The translations under genes and the position numbers were made by a program. From Fluviicola sp. (GTDB taxonomy: Bacteria > Bacteroidota > Bacteroidia > Flavobacteriales_D > Crocinitomicaceae): a stretch of 64,000 nt of DNA. Positions 60,909-64,000 of the stretch are shown piece by piece. Location: the NCBI RefSeq assembly GCF_039596395.1, contig NZ_JBCNJT010000002.1, forward strand, positions 992,001 to 1,056,000. Direction: 5' to 3'. Position 1 is the first letter of the stretch, and each line of letters starts with the position of its first letter. The notes below the pieces were generated by a model, which worked only from the letters and a program-made list of their open reading frames with translations, made no database searches and was not told where the DNA came from.

Positions 60909-61457
60909 TCACTTTTCACTTATTTGTCCGTAAAAGAAATCATACATTTCCTTTAGAATGGTTACAATTAAATACAACAAGATTGAACCAAGATATAATC
61001 CAACTGTCTGAATAATCAACAAATACCACTTGTTAAAATCAGGCAAGAAAGTGGACTCCAATCTTAATTCGCTTAGAAGGATCAGGATTATAAGTCCTAA
61101 TGAGATATATACTGTTGATGAAATTGTTCCGACCAGCTGCTTTCCAAAATCAATATATGCATTCAGTTTCGCTATTCTAGATCGATCTGGTGTACCATCT
61201 GATTCTCTATTGAGAATTTCATCTTTCTTAAATTGCACTCTATCAGAGATTACAAAAATCAACGAGAAAAAGAAACCAATAAACAATGATAAGCCAGATA
61301 TAATATTTCCACTTATTCCGTCATCTGCAAGCGAAAAAGTAAGATATAGTGGAAGGGTAGAAATTACCAAGGGGATTAACACAAAAAATATGATAACATG
61401 TCCTCGGGACTTTTCTTTTGCTACATGGCATACAGTATCCTTAATTGTATTAATCAT
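60909..61457 (-). CDS. Four-helix membrane protein of an unassigned pair
   Basis: A 182-residue protein with four predicted membrane helices: VIIFFVLIPLVISTLPLYLT, GNIISGLSLFIGFFFSLIFV, TISSTVYISLGLIILILLSE and LLIIQTVGLYLGSILLYLIV. A soluble loop (RVQFKKDEILNRESDGTPDR) lies between helices 2 and 3. No family recognised. It overlaps the upstream gene by eight nt, so both are translated together. The pore-like shape suggests a membrane effector, as in other bacterial immune modules, but this is inference. Confidence 0.55.
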   Translation of the reverse strand: MINTIKDTVCHVAKEKSRGHVIIFFVLIPLVISTLPLYLTFSLADDGISGNIISGLSLFIGFFFSLIFVISDRVQFKKDEILNRESDGTPDRSRIAKLNAYIDFGKQLVGTISSTVYISLGLIILILLSELRLESTFLPDFNKWYLLIIQTVGLYLGSILLYLIVTILKEMYDFFYGQISEK

Positions 61458-62433
61458 TTCTATCGTATCCGGATTCTACAATTAATTCATTCATAAATTC
61501 ACACACGTAAGCATGAATAGAGTTGAAATCAGGATGTTTCTCTTCATTTAACTGAATTTCATCGCTGATTACGATGGATGGTATAATTTGATATTCTTTT
61601 GTAAGCTTTCCTTTGGTCGTTTTTCCCTTGTAGTTGTATTCAACGATTCTATCGACTGGATTATCTAAGTTCACGTCTGACATATCAATTCCGAGTAAAT
61701 TTTGATTGCTACCAGTCAACCACTCCCTAAATTGTGCCCAAGAAGAATTTCTTCCAAAACCTTTTAATGTCAACTCCACGTTTAACATGTCTTTTTCAAC
61801 AAGAACCGGATTGATTGCCTGTCTTTTTTGACGTTCTAATCTTGATGATTTAAAAGTTACGCTTTTCACAATTGCATTATTCCGAAAGTCATCAATCATT
61901 CTTTGTGGAAGGAATTTTTGCCTGTTATAAGTGATTATGTTCTTAGCTTTAAAATAGTTTCCAAGCTGTTGTAGGAACATTCCAGATAAAGACTCTCCGG
62001 TATATGATTGAACCACTACAATACAAAAATTCAGATCAATTGGCATCCATATTTGAAAGTAATGCGGAATCGCATGTATTTTAGTTTGATCAACTTGGTT
62101 TCCACCAAGTGAATTACGTCTTTCTTGTATTTTCTTACCAATACCTGTATCGCCACCTCTTAGTACCCCACTAACAATATTAAAATTAGACTGAATTAAA
62201 TAAGTGTCTTCAGAACTAATAGTAATTCCTTTTGTTTCATTAACGTTAATTCTAAATTCTGAACCAAAATAATTGACTAAATCGGTGTAAAAAGAATTGT
62301 ATTGATTTTGAAGAGTTAGTGTTTGTCCATCGGGATTGAAAGAATTTAAAAAATCTCTGAAGAAATAATCCCCGTTATGTAATTGCTTTCTAAAAGTGAA
62401 ATGGTAGCAATCTAATTTTATGTCTCTTGCCAT
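61450..62433 (-). CDS. Soluble partner of the membrane pair, unknown
   Basis: A 327-residue protein opening MARDIKLDCYHFTFRKQL, beta-rich (FNIVSGVLRGGDTGIGKKIQ, ELTLKGFGRNSSWAQFREWL) with basic segments (FKSSRLERQKRQAIN). The shape suggests a sensor or DUF4747-like regulator, but the family could not be named. It is first in its operon, followed by the membrane gene. Divergent from the right-flank genes. Confidence 0.55.
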   Translation of the reverse strand: MARDIKLDCYHFTFRKQLHNGDYFFRDFLNSFNPDGQTLTLQNQYNSFYTDLVNYFGSEFRINVNETKGITISSEDTYLIQSNFNIVSGVLRGGDTGIGKKIQERRNSLGGNQVDQTKIHAIPHYFQIWMPIDLNFCIVVVQSYTGESLSGMFLQQLGNYFKAKNIITYNRQKFLPQRMIDDFRNNAIVKSVTFKSSRLERQKRQAINPVLVEKDMLNVELTLKGFGRNSSWAQFREWLTGSNQNLLGIDMSDVNLDNPVDRIVEYNYKGKTTKGKLTKEYQIIPSIVISDEIQLNEEKHPDFNSIHAYVCEFMNELIVESGYDRND

Positions 62434-62723
62434 GCTATGTAATTAGGTTATTAGTAAAATTAAACTTATTTTTTAATTATAAATCAACTTTTTATAGGAT
62501 TTTGACAAGAGTTCTGATTACTGTGAAAAGATAAAAACAATTAAATACAGATAATTACACTACTGTTGAATAGAGTTTTAAGAAAATAAGGAAAACATTA
62601 TCTCATGATTTCTTAAAAACTCTTAAAAAGTGTACTGAAGCGTACAAATGCGCAAGGGAATTGATTTCATTTTCAGAACTTACTTCTGTTAACTAGTAAT
62701 ATGTACAACAGAAATGAGTAAAA
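62434..62723. other. 290-bp AT-rich gap, right edge of the island
   Basis: No gene. Near its end TTCTGTT (62684-62690) and AACAGAA (62707-62713) form a 7-bp inverted repeat with a 16-nt spacer, the same arms as the hairpin at 41414-41436. It lies 10 nt ahead of the ATG at 62724. Confidence 0.35.
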
Positions 62724-63389
62724 ATGAAAAGCAAAGAGAAAATAAAACGTTTGGAGTTATTGGATGACGATGATCTTCCGCTATCCGAGATTCCCCGAAA
62801 AGACAAAAAGAAAAAGAAGCAAAAGGCAAATCTCGGCTCAGGGACTATCAAAGGAGTTTTAGCAGGGTTCAACAAACGGGAAGCAAAAAGCAGCGTTCCG
62901 AACACCTTGCTAAAACTTTTGGCTGATATTGCCGGAGTGGGGATGGGAACGGTACTTAGTGCTTCCGCTGGAAAGGCTGCTCCGGCAGTCGGCGTTGCAC
63001 TCTTGGGTGCGGGACATTACATGGGCGATGAATCCGGATTGCTTCGGGTTGTTGGGGCAAGTACCCTTTCCCATAGTGTAGCCAAAGCCAAAGAGTACCG
63101 TGAGAAATCGAATATGAGCATCTCAGAACGATTGAAAGATGTCAAAGACGGTTGGCTGTATGCGATCCTATTTAAGAAGTACCAGGAGGAGCAAAAATCA
63201 ACTGCTGCAAAAGTAATAGATTCGGCCTCAGAATCAGGCGTGGAAGAAACCGGTGTAGAAGGAATAGAACGGGATGATCCCGAAGAAGAATTCCAGGAAG
63301 AAGATAGTGATGAGTTTCATCATGATGAACCGGAACGAAAGAGAATTGAACTCCGCGATGATGACCTCCCAGATTTATCCCTAATGTAA
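62724..63389 (+). CDS. Hypothetical protein with matching acidic motifs at both ends
   Basis: A 221-residue protein. The N-terminus reads RLELLDDDDLPLSE and the C-terminus RIELRDDDLPDLSLM, a duplicated peptide of unknown meaning. After a Lys-rich patch (RKDKKKKKQK) comes a Gly/Ala-rich hydrophobic centre (LLADIAGVGMGTVLSASAGK and GVALLGAGHYMGDESG), then an acidic tail. It could be a structural or membrane-associated phage or mobile-element protein, but no family is known. Codon use returns toward core composition. Confidence 0.6.
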   Translation: MKSKEKIKRLELLDDDDLPLSEIPRKDKKKKKQKANLGSGTIKGVLAGFNKREAKSSVPNTLLKLLADIAGVGMGTVLSASAGKAAPAVGVALLGAGHYMGDESGLLRVVGASTLSHSVAKAKEYREKSNMSISERLKDVKDGWLYAILFKKYQEEQKSTAAKVIDSASESGVEETGVEGIERDDPEEEFQEEDSDEFHHDEPERKRIELRDDDLPDLSLM

Positions 63390-63395
63390 CACCTC

Positions 63396-63686
63396 ATGGA
63401 AAGTCGCCAGCCATACAAACCTGAAATCATTCAACGCATCTTTGAGCAATTGTGCTTTTTGGAGAAACAAGGTCAAAGTAGGGATTATGAAATTCGGTTG
63501 GATCAATTTACCGTTGTTCCAAGAACCAACCTTCCCGGATCTTTTTTCAATTATGAAGCATGTATCGACGAATGGACCAAAGAAGTCTCAATCTGGTTAT
63601 ACAAAGGCGCATCGCGTGTAGCTGATAAATACATCTTTATTCTAAAGGAGGAAGTAAGCGAGGCGGATATACTCAGGCGCAAGTAG
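63396..63686 (+). CDS. Hypothetical protein
   Basis: A 96-residue protein (PEIIQRIFEQLCFLEKQGQS, FTVVPRTNLPGSFFNYEACI) without known family. It ends about 50 nt before the next open frame, which is read in another phase and carries an AGGAGG upstream of it. Possibly co-transcribed with 62724. Confidence 0.55.
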   Translation: MESRQPYKPEIIQRIFEQLCFLEKQGQSRDYEIRLDQFTVVPRTNLPGSFFNYEACIDEWTKEVSIWLYKGASRVADKYIFILKEEVSEADILRRK

Positions 63687-63733
63687 AAGCACTCATCGCG
63701 CGAACCAAACGCGATTTTGCCCAGGGTTTGGAA

Positions 63734-64000
63734 ATGTCTGAACTCAGACAAAAAATCAAGCGACAAAAGAAAACAATTAAATCACTTAAAGTAGCATTGC
63801 AAACGAATCAAAACGATTCATCTGGTCAGGTAGCAAACCTGATCTCCAGCTTGGGAAAATCACCACTTTTTGAAGGTGTATTACTTTCCCAGGATCAAAC
63901 ACAACAAACAGCAAAAGAAGTAGAATCGACAGGATCAAACCAACTCCACGGTTATTCAACCGATCAATTAGCAGCTATTCTCGAAGAATACCGACTGAAA
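63734..64000 (+). CDS. Partial hypothetical, coiled-coil start, cut by the window
   Basis: The open frame runs to the window's right end. The first ATG is 63734 (MSELRQKIKRQKKTIKSLKV), giving at least 89 codons; a TTG at 63728 or a start just downstream of the AGGAGG near 63655 would be longer, since the frame is open from 63631. The early residues form a Lys/Leu-rich coiled coil, then NLISSLGKSPLFEGVLLSQD, a Gln-rich stretch (DQTQQTAKE) and STDQLAAILEEYRLK. Function unknown. Confidence 0.5.
   Translation, partial: MSELRQKIKRQKKTIKSLKVALQTNQNDSSGQVANLISSLGKSPLFEGVLLSQDQTQQTAKEVESTGSNQLHGYSTDQLAAILEEYRLK

Noticed and set aside
1-64000. CRISPR array, tRNA genes, IS elements
   Set aside because: No regular 25-40-bp direct repeats with spacers, no cloverleaf with a TTCGANTC-type loop, and no transposase were found in the intergenic regions on reading both strands.

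Overview
The window looks like a chromosomal segment of a Bacteroidota bacterium, most likely Flavobacteriia. A secreted protein ends in a type IX secretion (Por) sorting domain, there is a CarboxypepD_reg-like TonB-dependent receptor, upstream boxes match the Bacteroidota TAnnTTTG promoter element, and several LytS-type and outer-membrane families typical of the phylum are present. A Fluviicola/Crocinitomicaceae-like organism fits, but the genus cannot be proved from sequence alone. No rRNA, tRNA, CRISPR array, transposase or integrase was recognised.

Positions 1-39,740 are ordinary core genome. They hold a partial sugar MFS transporter, a SCO-type cytochrome oxidase assembly factor, a TonB receptor, a T9SS cargo protein, an M42 peptidase, a secreted EEP nuclease-like protein, RDD-rsmI, a tandem Usp protein, a quinone reductase-like MDR protein, an NlpE-like lipoprotein, aspS, a TPR plus LytS-type (apparently dead) kinase, ppk1, an oligopeptide-type binding lipoprotein, trpS, plsC-gatC and pgk. 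A minus-strand operon tatA-gatA-lytic transglycosylase-GT2-GT9-UbiA-like follows, then recJ, an acyl-CoA carboxylase beta subunit and secreted metalloprotease and lipoprotein genes. Convergent genes are separated by strong hairpins, several of them related palindromes.

Positions 39,900-62,700 form an AT-rich accessory island dominated by anti-phage and conflict genes. Its left part is a cassette-like run of small unknown genes, a roughly 280-nt element with nested helices and a pseudoknot (41,371-41,655), an XRE regulator with candidate operators, and a phosphoribosyltransferase-like/NADAR pair. The centre is one tightly packed plus-strand operon of seven genes (44,228-54,408): HEPN-like protein, GajA-like OLD nuclease, GajB-like UvrD helicase, RmuC, a small membrane coiled-coil protein, McrB and McrC. 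Next is a complete type I restriction-modification operon with a HEPN (Abi-C-like) gene between hsdS and hsdR, then an unrecognised two-gene pair (soluble protein plus membrane protein) on the minus strand.

From 62,720 to the right edge base composition returns toward that of the core, with three unrecognised plus-strand genes, the last one cut by the window end.

The best candidates for something new are the composite Gabija-RmuC-McrBC operon, the structured element at 41.4-41.65 kb, the PRTase/NADAR module and the 60.9-62.4 kb pair. Family assignments come from motif recognition by eye; no database search was possible.
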